A stretch of 64,000 nucleotides of DNA from Mycolicibacterium crocinum (GTDB lineage Bacteria > Actinomycetota > Actinomycetes > Mycobacteriales > Mycobacteriaceae): contig NZ_CP092362.2 in assembly GCF_022370635.2 (NCBI RefSeq), positions 4,526,001 through 4,590,000 of the forward strand, read 5' to 3'. The notes under the pieces are model-generated. The model did no database searches, was not told the origin of the DNA, and saw nothing but the letters and a program-made list of their open reading frames with translations. Position numbers and translations under genes: made by a program. This document shows positions 7,389-15,951 of this stretch, piece after piece. Every line of letters begins with the position of its first letter. The first letter of the stretch is position 1.

Positions 7389-8168
7389 TCAGCTCCCGAA
7401 CGCCTTCTTCGACGGCGGACCCTCGGGCAGCACACCGGGATACGGAAGTTCGAGCGCCTCGCGCTGCACGGCGAACAACGTCTCGCACGCACCGAGCGCG
7501 GCGTCGAGCATTTTGTCCAGCGTCGAGCGCGGGAACGTCGCACCTTCCCCAGTGCCCTGGATCTCGACCAAAGTTCCGGTGTCGGTGGCGACGACGTTCA
7601 TATCGACCTCGGCGCGCGAGTCCTCCTCGTAGGGGAGGTCGACGCGCACCCGGCCGTCGACCACGCCGACGCTGACTGCGGCGATGGCACACGACAGCGG
7701 GCGCGGGTCGGACAGTTTGCCGCCGGCGGCCAGGTAGGTGACGGCATCGGAGAGCGCGACGTACGCGCCGGTGATCGCAGCGGTGCGCGTCCCGCCGTCG
7801 GCCTGCAGCACGTCGCAGTCGATGGCGATGGTGTTCTCACCGAGCGCGGCCAGATCGATGCACGCCCGCAGCGAGCGCCCCACCAACCGGCTGATCTCCT
7901 GGGTCCGCCCGCCGACGCGGCCCTTCACCGACTCGCGATCCGATCGGGTGTGGGTGGCCCCCGGCAGCATCGCGTACTCCGCGGTCAGCCAGCCCTGCCC
8001 GGACCCCTTGCGCCAGCGCGGCACACCTTCGGTGACGCTGGCCGTGCACATGACCCGGGTCTCGCCAAAGGCGACGAGCACCGAGCCGGCCGGATGGGAG
8101 GTGAAGCCGCGGGTGATGGTGACCGGGCGCAGCTCGTCGTCAAGCCTGCCGTCTTGTCGTCGGGACAT
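7389..8168 (-). CDS. rph: Ribonuclease PH
   Basis: Phosphorolytic 3'-5' exonuclease trimming tRNA 3' ends, normally a hexamer in the cytoplasm. 259 residues, typical length. GGRTQEISRLVGRSLR (86-101) and QADGGTRT (122-129) form the phosphate site, and EEDSRAEVDM (181-190) carries the catalytic acids at 183 and 189. It lies between the Rv1339-like phosphodiesterase (19 bases upstream) and rdgB (overlapping or adjacent), as in other mycobacteria. Confidence 0.97.
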   Translation of the reverse strand: MSRRQDGRLDDELRPVTITRGFTSHPAGSVLVAFGETRVMCTASVTEGVPRWRKGSGQGWLTAEYAMLPGATHTRSDRESVKGRVGGRTQEISRLVGRSLRACIDLAALGENTIAIDCDVLQADGGTRTAAITGAYVALSDAVTYLAAGGKLSDPRPLSCAIAAVSVGVVDGRVRVDLPYEEDSRAEVDMNVVATDTGTLVEIQGTGEGATFPRSTLDKMLDAALGACETLFAVQREALELPYPGVLPEGPPSKKAFGS

Positions 8169-8187
8169 GAGGCAACCCTAATGGGCG

Positions 8188-8961
8188 TCAGTGCCGACGG
8201 ATGTCGATGGTCTCCCCGCACACCACGGCGTGCACCGGTCCGTCGAACTCTGCTTTGGCCTCGGTGATCACATCCTCGCGGGACGTCCACGGCGGGATGT
8301 GGGTCAGCAGCAGCTCGCCGACACCGGCGCGCTTGGCCATCTGGCCCGCCTCGGTACCCGACAGGTGCAGGTGTGGGGGCCGGTCCGTTGCGTGCGTCCA
8401 CGACGCCTCGCAGAGGAAAACGTCTGCACCGCTTGCCAGTTCGACGAGTGACTCACAAACGCCGGTGTCACCGCTGTAGACCAGTGTGGCGCCCGACGGG
8501 TCGGTGATCCGCATTCCGAACGACTCCGTCGGATGGGTCACCAGCCGCGGCAGCACGCTCAGCGCGCCGAACTGCACCGGCTGGTTGTCCTGCCAGTGAC
8601 GGATATCGAAGATGTCGGAGAAGTCGTCGAGCTCGCCGCCGAGCGGCGACGAGGCCGCCGCCAACCGGGTCCAGGTGTCGCTCGGGCCGTACATGATGCC
8701 GCGGCCCTGCGCCGGGCTCGGGTGGTAGCGGCGCCAGACGAACAGGCCGGGCAGATCCAGGCAGTGGTCGGCATGCAGATGCGACAGCAGGACATGGACC
8801 TCGTTGGGGTCGGCGTAGCGCTGCAGCGCGCCGAGCACCCCACCCCCGAAATCGAGAACGAGCGGAGGCGTGTCCGGTGCCGTCAGCAGGTATCCGGACG
8901 CCGGCGAATCAGGCCCGACAACACTGCCGGAGCAACCGAGGACGGTGATTCGCACAGCCAC
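8188..8961 (-). CDS. Metallo-beta-lactamase-fold phosphodiesterase (Rv1339-like)
   Basis: 257 residues. The metal site motif HLHADH lies at 61-66, followed by SGDTGVC, HLHLSG and THIPPW elements that supply later metal ligands. The family includes RNase Z-like hydrolases. The M. tuberculosis homologue Rv1339 has been described as an atypical class II cyclic-nucleotide phosphodiesterase; that activity is carried over here by homology and position only. It stands 57 bases after murI and 19 bases before rph, probably in one operon. Confidence 0.9.
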   Translation of the reverse strand: MAVRITVLGCSGSVVGPDSPASGYLLTAPDTPPLVLDFGGGVLGALQRYADPNEVHVLLSHLHADHCLDLPGLFVWRRYHPSPAQGRGIMYGPSDTWTRLAAASSPLGGELDDFSDIFDIRHWQDNQPVQFGALSVLPRLVTHPTESFGMRITDPSGATLVYSGDTGVCESLVELASGADVFLCEASWTHATDRPPHLHLSGTEAGQMAKRAGVGELLLTHIPPWTSREDVITEAKAEFDGPVHAVVCGETIDIRRH

Positions 8962-9018
8962 TAGCTTGCCATGCCCGATAGTCGCAAGAGGAAAACATGA
9001 CGGGTTTGTCAGAGAGAA

Positions 9019-9840
9019 TCATTTCGTCGCGCCGACGTGACGCTGAACAGGGTGGACGCCGGTGATCGCCGGCCCGAGGAAGCGCGCCGCCAGAGCGGTG
9101 AACGCCTCGGGATCGCCCGTCGCCTCGAAGAGCCGGGTCGCTGCCGGAGCCTCGTGCGGCCGCAGCAGATCGCGCTCGGTCAGAACTTTCAGCAAGTCCT
9201 TGGCCGTCTCCTCGGCACTCGACACCAACGTGACCGAATCGCCCATTGCCAGCTGGATCAGCCCGGACAGCAACGGGTAATGGGTACAGCCCAGCACCAG
9301 GGTGTCGACCTGCGCGCGCTGCAGTGGCTCCAGATAACCCTCGGCCAGGTTCAGCACCTGCCGCCCGCTGGTGACACCGCGCTCGACGAAGTCGACGAAC
9401 CGCGGGCAGGCCACCGCGGTGACGTCGGCGTCGCGGGCCGCCGCAAACGCATCCTGGTAGGCCCCGGACGCGATGGTCGCCTGCGTGCCGATGACGCCGA
9501 TCCGCCCCGTGCGGGTGGTGGCAACCGCGCGCCGCACCGCGGGCAGGATCACCTCGACGACCGGGACGTCGTAGCGTTCACGCGCATCCCGCAGGCAGGC
9601 CGACGACGCGGTGTTGCACGCGATGACGAGCGCCTTGACTCCGCGCTCGACGAGGTCGTCGCCGATCGCCAGGGCGTGGGCGCGGACCTCGGGAATCGTC
9701 AGCGGGCCGTACGGCCCGTTGCCGGTGTCGCCGACATAGATGATGTCCTCGTCGGGCAGCTGGTCGATGATCGAGCGGGCGACGGTCAACCCGCCCACGC
9801 CGGAGTCGAAGATGCCGACCGGCGCGAAGCGGTCGCTCAT
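9019..9840 (-). CDS. murI: Glutamate racemase
   Basis: Interconverts L- and D-glutamate for peptidoglycan. Start ATG 9838-9840 gives 273 residues. DSGVGG lies at 12-17, and the two catalytic cysteines sit in ACNTASSA (Cys75) and LGCTHYPL (Cys185). The longer open frame to 10323 is a shadow of the rhomboid gene. The ATG overlaps the rhomboid stop by four bases (ATGA), so the two are probably co-translated. Confidence 0.97.
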   Translation of the reverse strand: MSDRFAPVGIFDSGVGGLTVARSIIDQLPDEDIIYVGDTGNGPYGPLTIPEVRAHALAIGDDLVERGVKALVIACNTASSACLRDARERYDVPVVEVILPAVRRAVATTRTGRIGVIGTQATIASGAYQDAFAAARDADVTAVACPRFVDFVERGVTSGRQVLNLAEGYLEPLQRAQVDTLVLGCTHYPLLSGLIQLAMGDSVTLVSSAEETAKDLLKVLTERDLLRPHEAPAATRLFEATGDPEAFTALAARFLGPAITGVHPVQRHVGATK

Positions 9841-10505
9841 GACGTCAGGCCGGGAAACTGCCCGGCCTTCTTGCGTTCCCGCGCTTTGCGTTCCGGACCC
9901 GACAGCCAGTAGGCGGCCAGCACGCCGGCGATCGCTCCGCACAGGTGGCCTTGCCACGACACCCCGCCGCAGGTGGTCAATTCGGGCAGCGCGCCCCACA
10001 GCACACTGCCGTAGACGAACAGCACCACGATGCCGGTGACGATCCACCAGACGTGCCGAGTGAAGAAGCCGAAGACCAGCAGGAACGTCAGCCAGCCGAA
10101 GATCAGCCCGGACGCGCCGATGTGGTTGGTCTCCAGCCCGCAGCCGACATTGCCGATCAGCCAGGTGCCCACACCGCCGACGACCCAGATGATCGCGGTG
10201 GCCCAGACGAAGCGGGCCATCCCGGTCAGCGTCACGAGGAAGCCGAGCACCAGAGCCGGCACGGTGTTGGCCGCCAGGTGCTGCCAGCTGGCGTGCAGCA
10301 GCGGAGCGAAGAGGATGCCCCACAGGCCGTCGGTCTCCAGCGGCCGGATGCCGTTGCGATCCAGGGAATGCCGGGACAACTGGTCGACGAGTTCGATGAT
10401 GTAGAGCAGCGCGACGAACGACAGGATCGTGGCGCCGCCGACCTTCCAGGCCGGGGGCTTCTTGGGCTGCGGCGACGTCGCCGGGTAGGCATGCGGCTGA
10501 TTCAT
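9837..10505 (-). CDS. Rhomboid-family intramembrane serine protease (Rv1337-like)
   Basis: 222 residues from ATG 10503-10505 (MNQPHAYPATSP). Six or so hydrophobic helices. The catalytic Ser is in GASG at Ser132, the His in WQGHLCGAIAG at His187, and an HxxxN motif at 76-80 (HLAAN) lies in the second membrane helix, so the protease should be active. The family cleaves transmembrane substrates in the bilayer. An open frame extends to 10568 but is not needed; the binding site before the ATG is weak. Directly upstream is the P1 peptidase gene, where M. tuberculosis has mec, cysO and cysM. Confidence 0.92.
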   Translation of the reverse strand: MNQPHAYPATSPQPKKPPAWKVGGATILSFVALLYIIELVDQLSRHSLDRNGIRPLETDGLWGILFAPLLHASWQHLAANTVPALVLGFLVTLTGMARFVWATAIIWVVGGVGTWLIGNVGCGLETNHIGASGLIFGWLTFLLVFGFFTRHVWWIVTGIVVLFVYGSVLWGALPELTTCGGVSWQGHLCGAIAGVLAAYWLSGPERKARERKKAGQFPGLTS

Positions 10506-10607
10506 CTGTGTCTCATTACCTCGTCTACGCCCAGAGCTGGCCTTCCAATGCCACCTCGGCTTCGTCAAGGCTACCGGTGGAGCACTCCTCCGGGGGTCGA
10601 GCTCGGG

Positions 10608-11642
10608 TCAGGCAGCGGCGCCGAACGCACCGGGCACCACGTCGCGGTAGGTCGGTATTCCGGCCGCCGACTCGGCAGCCAGCACAGCGACCAGCACCGC
10701 ACGCGCCAAGCAGTCTGCCCCGGCCGCACCCAGCCGGGCGAGCGCCTTGGTCTCCGGCACCATCGACGATGGCGTATCGGGGTCGGGTGTCAGCTCGACG
10801 GCGCCGGTGGCCAACGCGAAGACGGTGTCGCCGTCCAGCGGGGTGTGCGCCGGGCGGATGGTGTGTGCCAGGCCGTCCTGGGCGGCGACCGCGAAGCGGC
10901 GGCACGCGGCCGGCGACAAGGCGGCATCGGTGGCGACGACGGCGATGGTGGTGTTCAACGGGCTGGATTCGTGGTCGAGTTCGGTGAGCGCGGCGACCTG
11001 GTCGGCGGGTGGTGGGACCAGCCCGAACTCGCCGATCAGGTGGCTCATCCACGGCAGTCCGGTGGCCGGGTCGACGACGTTGCCGGCACTGTTGACGACG
11101 ACGATCGCGCCGACGGTCACTCCGGACTCGAGTGTCATCGACGCGGTGCCGACCCCGCCCTTGAGCACCGCGGCACGGGCACCGACGCCAGCCCCGACGG
11201 TGCCGGTTGCCACCTCGGCGCCGGCGGTGCTGGCCGCCGCGTACCCGAACTCGGCGGTCGGCCGGCACGCCCAGCCGCCGACCGGAAGATCGAAAATCAC
11301 CGCGGCCGGAACTATCGGGACGACACCGCCGTCCATCGCGACTCCGCGGCCCTGCTCCTCCAGCCAGGTCATCACGCCGTCCGCGGCGGCCAGGCCGTAC
11401 GCACTCCCCCCGGTCAGCACCACCGCGTCGACGTGCCGGACGCTATTGGCCGGGTCGAGCAGGTCGGTCTCGCGGCTGCCGGGCGCGCCGCCGCGGACGT
11501 CGACGGCGCCGACCGTTCCCGGTGGCGCGACGATCACGGTAGTGCCGCATGCCCAGCCGGCGCCCAGGGTCGCATCGTCGTCGAGGCGGTGGTGGTGGCC
11601 GACCAGGATGCCGCCGACGTCGGTGATCGACCCCATGGTCAT
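10608..11642 (-). CDS. P1-family (DmpA/NylC-type) autoprocessing aminopeptidase, Rv1333-like
   Basis: 344 residues from ATG 11640-11642, which overlaps the stop of the DUF2017 gene (ATGA). The family cleaves itself into two chains. The new N-terminal Thr or Ser is the nucleophile, and here SSPLNTTIAVVATDA places it at Asn230/Thr231, as in NylC. Upstream, VLTGGSAYGLAAADGV (75-90) is the usual substrate-pocket motif. Members hydrolyse N-terminal peptide or amide bonds; the physiological substrate is unknown. Confidence 0.92.
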   Translation of the reverse strand: MTMGSITDVGGILVGHHHRLDDDATLGAGWACGTTVIVAPPGTVGAVDVRGGAPGSRETDLLDPANSVRHVDAVVLTGGSAYGLAAADGVMTWLEEQGRGVAMDGGVVPIVPAAVIFDLPVGGWACRPTAEFGYAAASTAGAEVATGTVGAGVGARAAVLKGGVGTASMTLESGVTVGAIVVVNSAGNVVDPATGLPWMSHLIGEFGLVPPPADQVAALTELDHESSPLNTTIAVVATDAALSPAACRRFAVAAQDGLAHTIRPAHTPLDGDTVFALATGAVELTPDPDTPSSMVPETKALARLGAAGADCLARAVLVAVLAAESAAGIPTYRDVVPGAFGAAA

Positions 11643-12226
11643 CGGATCGGCTTTCCCATCAGGCCGAGCACCAGATACTCCTGCAGCACCGTCAGCCACT
11701 GGTACACGTCGAGGTGGCCGGCCAGCGGGTGGTCGGCAGGCAGCCGGTCGGGACCTTCCGGTCCGATCTCGAGCATGGCGCCCAGTGCCAGCCGGACGTC
11801 GTTGACCGCGGAAATCCAGGCGTTGGCGTCGTCCTCGGTGATCTCGAACCGACCCCCACCGTCCGGAAGGGTGTCGAGAAGCCGTTGCGCCGCAGCCTTT
11901 TTGGCGTCGATGATCTCCGGCTCGTGCAGACTGCGCAGCGCACCGTTGAGACTCTCGGCGGCCGCCGAGCCGGCCGGGTGATCGCGCTGTGGTTTGAAGA
12001 AGTCCGGCAGCAGGCGCCGCATCGTAGAGTCTTCGGGCGCCTGGGGGTTGCCAGCTCGGATTCCGGTGATCTGCTCCAACGGATCCGACGGCGTCGCCGC
12101 CTCCCGCTCGTCGAGCATTCCCTGCACCGAGGCGACCATGTTCTTCAGCAGCGCCGCCTCGTGAGGCGCCAGCGCCGAGCGGAACCGGGGACCCTCAGCG
12201 GTGTCGATCCGCTTCCATTTGCGCAC
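11639..12226 (-). CDS. DUF2017 protein (Rv1332-like)
   Basis: 195 residues from GTG 12224-12226 (MRKWKRIDTAEGPRFRSALA), four bases after the clpS stop. Acidic, helical, no membrane segment. The core LLKNMVASVQGMLDER and the C-terminal YQWLTVLQEYLVLGLMGKP are the family hallmarks. The open frame to 12271 overlaps clpS. It is found beside clpS across actinobacteria, which suggests a role tied to Clp proteolysis, but the function is not known. Confidence 0.88.
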   Translation of the reverse strand: MRKWKRIDTAEGPRFRSALAPHEAALLKNMVASVQGMLDEREAATPSDPLEQITGIRAGNPQAPEDSTMRRLLPDFFKPQRDHPAGSAAAESLNGALRSLHEPEIIDAKKAAAQRLLDTLPDGGGRFEITEDDANAWISAVNDVRLALGAMLEIGPEGPDRLPADHPLAGHLDVYQWLTVLQEYLVLGLMGKPIR

Positions 12227-12230
12227 GCGG

Positions 12231-12536
12231 TCAGCGGTCCTGCTGCATGGTCGCCCACAAACCGGCGGCATGCAGTTTGGACACGTCGACCTCCATGGAT
12301 TCCCGGCTCCCGGCGGAGACGACCGCCTTGCCTTCGTTGTGAACCTGCAGCATGAGCTTGGTGGCGTGCGGCTCGCTGTAGCCGAACAGCTTCTGGAAGA
12401 TGTAGGTCACGTAGTTCATCAGATTGACCGGGTCGTCCCAGACGATCGTGACCCAGGGGGTATCGACAGCAGCGACGGATTCAGTGCGTTGCTGCCCGCT
12501 GGCGTCCGGCCGGGTCGGAGCTGCTTGCGAACCCAT
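12231..12536 (-). CDS. clpS: ATP-dependent Clp protease adaptor ClpS
   Basis: 101 residues from ATG 12534-12536, the same length as the M. tuberculosis protein. It delivers N-degron substrates to ClpC1-ClpP. After a variable N-terminal tail, the core shows VTIVWDDPVNLMNYVTYIF (substrate pocket) and HNEGKAVVSAGSRESMEVD (Clp binding). It is the first gene of the minus-strand run to rdgB and is divergent from pncB with 66 bases between starts. Confidence 0.97.
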   Translation of the reverse strand: MGSQAAPTRPDASGQQRTESVAAVDTPWVTIVWDDPVNLMNYVTYIFQKLFGYSEPHATKLMLQVHNEGKAVVSAGSRESMEVDVSKLHAAGLWATMQQDR

Positions 12537-12602
12537 GCGACCAAGGATAGCGAGCCGCATCCACCGCTATCCAGCCCGGCGGGTGGCCGTTACGGTTGCG
12601 CT

Positions 12603-13898
12603 GTGACCGCCGCCCTGCTGACGGACAAGTACGAGCTGACGATGCTCGCCGCTGCGCTGCGTGACGGCTCGGCCGAACGCCGCACCACCTTCGAGGTGTT
12701 CGCGCGCCGACTGCCCGAAGGCCGCCGCTACGGAGTCGTCGCCGGCACCGGTCGATTCTTGGAAGCCTTGGGCGACTTCATCTTCGACGACGAGGCGCTG
12801 GCGCCGCTGCGGTCCTTCCTCGACGAGTCGACGCTGGACTACTTGCGGGATTTCCGGTTCACCGGCGACGTCGACGGCTACGCCGAAGGCGAGCTGTATT
12901 TCCCCGGCTCCCCGATACTGTCGGTCACGGGCACCTTCGCCGAATGCGTCTTGCTGGAGACGCTGGCACTGTCGATCTTCAATCACGACACCGCGATCGC
13001 TTCGGCGGCCGCCAGGATGGTCAGCGTGGCGGCCGGCCGCACGCTGATCGAAATGGGGTCGCGGCGGACCCACGAGCAGGCCGCGGTGGCGGCGGCCCGC
13101 GCGGCCTACATCGCCGGCTTCGCCGGGACGTCGAACCTCGAAGCCAACCACCGCTACGGCATCCCGGCGATGGGAACCAGCGCGCACGCGTTCACGATGC
13201 TGCACACCACTTCTGACGGCCCAGACGAGAAGGCCGCATTCCGGGCGCAGGTCGACGCGCTGGGCGTCGGGACGACACTGCTCGTCGACACCTACGACGT
13301 GACGGCGGGCGTGGCCAACGCGATCGAGGTCGCCGGCACCAGCCTCGGCGCGGTGCGCATCGACTCCGGCGACCTCGGGGTGCTGGCCCGCCGGGTGCGC
13401 GCCCAGCTGGACGATCTCGGGGCCACCGGCACCGAGATCGTGGTGTCCGGCGACCTTGACGAATTCTCGATCGCCGCGCTGCGGGCCGACCCGGTCAACA
13501 CCTACGGCGTCGGAACGTCGGTGGTCACCGGCTCGGGCGCCCCGACCGCGAGCATGGTGTACAAACTCGTCGAAGTCGACGGGCTTCCCGTGCAGAAACG
13601 CAGCAGCCGCAAGGAGTCTCACGGCGGGCGCAAGGCAGCACTGCGCCTGTCCCGGCCGACGGGCACGATCACCGAGGAGGTCATCCACCCGGTGGCGGCC
13701 CCACCCGAGGTGACCGAACCCGCGCGGGTGCTGACCGTGCCACTGGTGCGCGACGGTGAGCCGCTGGCGGCCGCCGACCTGACTGCCGCACGCGAGCTGG
13801 TGGTGCGTGGGCTGCGCAGCCTGCCCTGGGAAGGCCTGGCCCTGTCTCAGGGCGAGCCGGCGATCCCGACCCGACAGGTGCCGGTGCGGTCACGGTGA
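12603..13898 (+). CDS. pncB: Nicotinate phosphoribosyltransferase
   Basis: Makes nicotinate mononucleotide from nicotinate and PRPP in NAD salvage. 431 residues from GTG 12603 (MTAALLTDKYELTMLAAAL). GSRRTHEQA (152-160) is the PRPP-binding region, and MGTSAHAF carries the His195 expected to be phosphorylated. RIDSGDLG lies further on. The open frame back to 12201 crosses clpS and is a shadow. The stop overlaps the dinG start. It matches PncB1 (Rv1330c) in position. Confidence 0.95.
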   Translation: MTAALLTDKYELTMLAAALRDGSAERRTTFEVFARRLPEGRRYGVVAGTGRFLEALGDFIFDDEALAPLRSFLDESTLDYLRDFRFTGDVDGYAEGELYFPGSPILSVTGTFAECVLLETLALSIFNHDTAIASAAARMVSVAAGRTLIEMGSRRTHEQAAVAAARAAYIAGFAGTSNLEANHRYGIPAMGTSAHAFTMLHTTSDGPDEKAAFRAQVDALGVGTTLLVDTYDVTAGVANAIEVAGTSLGAVRIDSGDLGVLARRVRAQLDDLGATGTEIVVSGDLDEFSIAALRADPVNTYGVGTSVVTGSGAPTASMVYKLVEVDGLPVQKRSSRKESHGGRKAALRLSRPTGTITEEVIHPVAAPPEVTEPARVLTVPLVRDGEPLAAADLTAARELVVRGLRSLPWEGLALSQGEPAIPTRQVPVRSR

Positions 13899-15877
13899 GC
13901 GACGATGATGTGCCGCCGGTGACCGACTTGCTGGCGACGGCGGTGGCCGCACTCGGCGGTGCCGAGCGCCCCGGCCAGGTGCAGATGGCCGAGGCGGTGG
14001 CCAAGGCGTTCGCCGACGGTGAGCATCTGGCAGTGCAGGCCGGCACAGGAACCGGAAAGTCGCTGGCGTATCTGATCCCGGCGATTGCCCGTGCGGTGGA
14101 GAAGGAATCGCCCGTCGTGGTGTCCACCGCGACCATCGCGCTGCAACGCCAGCTCGTCGACCGCGACCTGCCTCGGCTGGTCGACGCGCTGGCCGGGAAA
14201 CTGCCCCGGCGGCCGAAGTTCGCACTGCTCAAAGGGCGGCGAAACTATCTGTGCCTGAACAAGATCCATAACGGAGCAGACGAACCAACCGATGCCCCGC
14301 AGGAAGAACTGTTCGAACCGGTCGCGGCGAGCGCGCTGGGCCGGGATGTCGCGCGCTTGACGGCGTGGGCATCGTCGACCGAGACCGGCGACCGCGACGA
14401 GCTCACCCCCGGCGTTCCCGACCGGTCCTGGTCGCAGGTCAGCGTCTCGGCCCGGGAATGCCTCGGGATGGCTCGCTGCCCGTACGGCACCGACTGCTTC
14501 TCAGAACGCGCCCGCGGCGAAGCCGGCCGAGCCGAGATCATCGTCACCAACCATGCCCTGCTCGCCATCGACGCCATCGCCGACGCAGCGGTGCTGCCCG
14601 AGCACGAGTACCTCGTCGTCGACGAGGCCCATGAACTGGTGGACCGCGTGACCTCGGTGGCCACCGGTGAACTGACCCCAGCACCGCTCGGCGTTGCCAC
14701 CCGGCGGATCTCCCGCCTGGTCAGCCCGATGCTCGTCCAACGGATGGAGGCGGCGGTGGCGACGTTCTCCTCGGCGATCCACGATGCGCAGCCAGGCCGG
14801 CTGGACTACCTCGACGAGGAGCTCGCCACCTATTTGACCGCGCTGCGAGACGCGGCCACCGCCGCCCGCGGGGACATCGATCCGGCGCCCAAGGACCCGA
14901 AGGCCGCTGCGGCGCGCAACGAGGCGATCGCGGCACTGACCGAGATCGGCGACACCACCGGCCGGGTGCTGGACTCGTTCGTGCCGGCCATCCCTGACCG
15001 GACCGAGGTGGTGTGGCTGGACCATGAAGATAACCGGGGCACACTCCGGCCGGTGCTGCGGGTGGCGCCACTGTCCGTGGCAGGCCTCCTGCGAACTCGG
15101 CTATTCGACAGTGCGACAACGGTTTTGACCTCGGCAACGCTGACCGTCGGTGGCTCGTTCGACGCGATGGCAGGCGCATGGGGCCTGGGCGACGGCTTGA
15201 AGTGGAAGGGTCTGGACGTCGGCTCCCCGTTCGAGCACGCCAAGTCCGGCATCCTCTACGTCGCCGCGCACTTGCCGCCACCGGGCCGGGAATCCGCCGG
15301 CTCCCCCGAGCAGGTCGAGGAGATCGCTGGCCTCATCGAGGCCGCCGGCGGGCGCACCCTCGGGTTGTTCTCGTCGATGCGTGCCGCCAAGGCCGCGACC
15401 GAGGCGCTGCGCGCGCGGATCGACACCCCGATCCTGTGTCAGGGCGACGACAGCACCGCCGCTCTGGTCGAAAAGTTCGCCGCCGACCCCGAGACGTCGC
15501 TGTTCGGCACCCTGTCGCTGTGGCAGGGCGTCGACGTACCGGGACCGTCGCTGTCATTGGTGCTCATCGATCGCATCCCGTTCCCGCGGCCCGATGATCC
15601 CCTGCTCACGGCGCGGCAGCGGGCCGTCGCAGCGCGCGGCGGCAACGGGTTTATGGCAGTCGCCGCCTCGCACGCCGCTCTGCTGCTTGCCCAGGGGGCG
15701 GGCCGGCTCCTGCGTCGCGCCGACGATCGGGGCGTCGTCGCGGTGCTGGACTCCCGGATGGCGACCGCGCGGTACGGGGGCTACCTGCGCGCGTCGCTGC
15801 CGCCGTTCTGGTCGACCACCGACCCCGAGCGCGTCAAACAAGCACTTCAGCGCCTTCGAGACGGGGTCTCGCCGTGA
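13895..15877 (+). CDS. dinG: XPD-like DNA helicase DinG
   Basis: Superfamily 2 iron-sulfur helicase that unwinds DNA 5'-3' during repair. 660 residues from GTG, overlapping pncB by four bases. AGTGTGKS lies at 49-56 (Walker A) and DEAH at 243-246. Four cysteines at 120, 189, 195 and 201 fit a 4Fe-4S cluster. Motifs near the end include GTLSLWQGVDVPG and QGAGRLLRRADDRG (motif VI). Corresponds to Rv1329c. Confidence 0.95.
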   Translation: MSDDDVPPVTDLLATAVAALGGAERPGQVQMAEAVAKAFADGEHLAVQAGTGTGKSLAYLIPAIARAVEKESPVVVSTATIALQRQLVDRDLPRLVDALAGKLPRRPKFALLKGRRNYLCLNKIHNGADEPTDAPQEELFEPVAASALGRDVARLTAWASSTETGDRDELTPGVPDRSWSQVSVSARECLGMARCPYGTDCFSERARGEAGRAEIIVTNHALLAIDAIADAAVLPEHEYLVVDEAHELVDRVTSVATGELTPAPLGVATRRISRLVSPMLVQRMEAAVATFSSAIHDAQPGRLDYLDEELATYLTALRDAATAARGDIDPAPKDPKAAAARNEAIAALTEIGDTTGRVLDSFVPAIPDRTEVVWLDHEDNRGTLRPVLRVAPLSVAGLLRTRLFDSATTVLTSATLTVGGSFDAMAGAWGLGDGLKWKGLDVGSPFEHAKSGILYVAAHLPPPGRESAGSPEQVEEIAGLIEAAGGRTLGLFSSMRAAKAATEALRARIDTPILCQGDDSTAALVEKFAADPETSLFGTLSLWQGVDVPGPSLSLVLIDRIPFPRPDDPLLTARQRAVAARGGNGFMAVAASHAALLLAQGAGRLLRRADDRGVVAVLDSRMATARYGGYLRASLPPFWSTTDPERVKQALQRLRDGVSP

Positions 15878-15951
15878 GTTGGCATCGGTAGCGGCAGCCG
15901 GACGGCACTATGGTGAGAGCAAATTTCGATGCCTCGGAGAGGGTGGATCCC

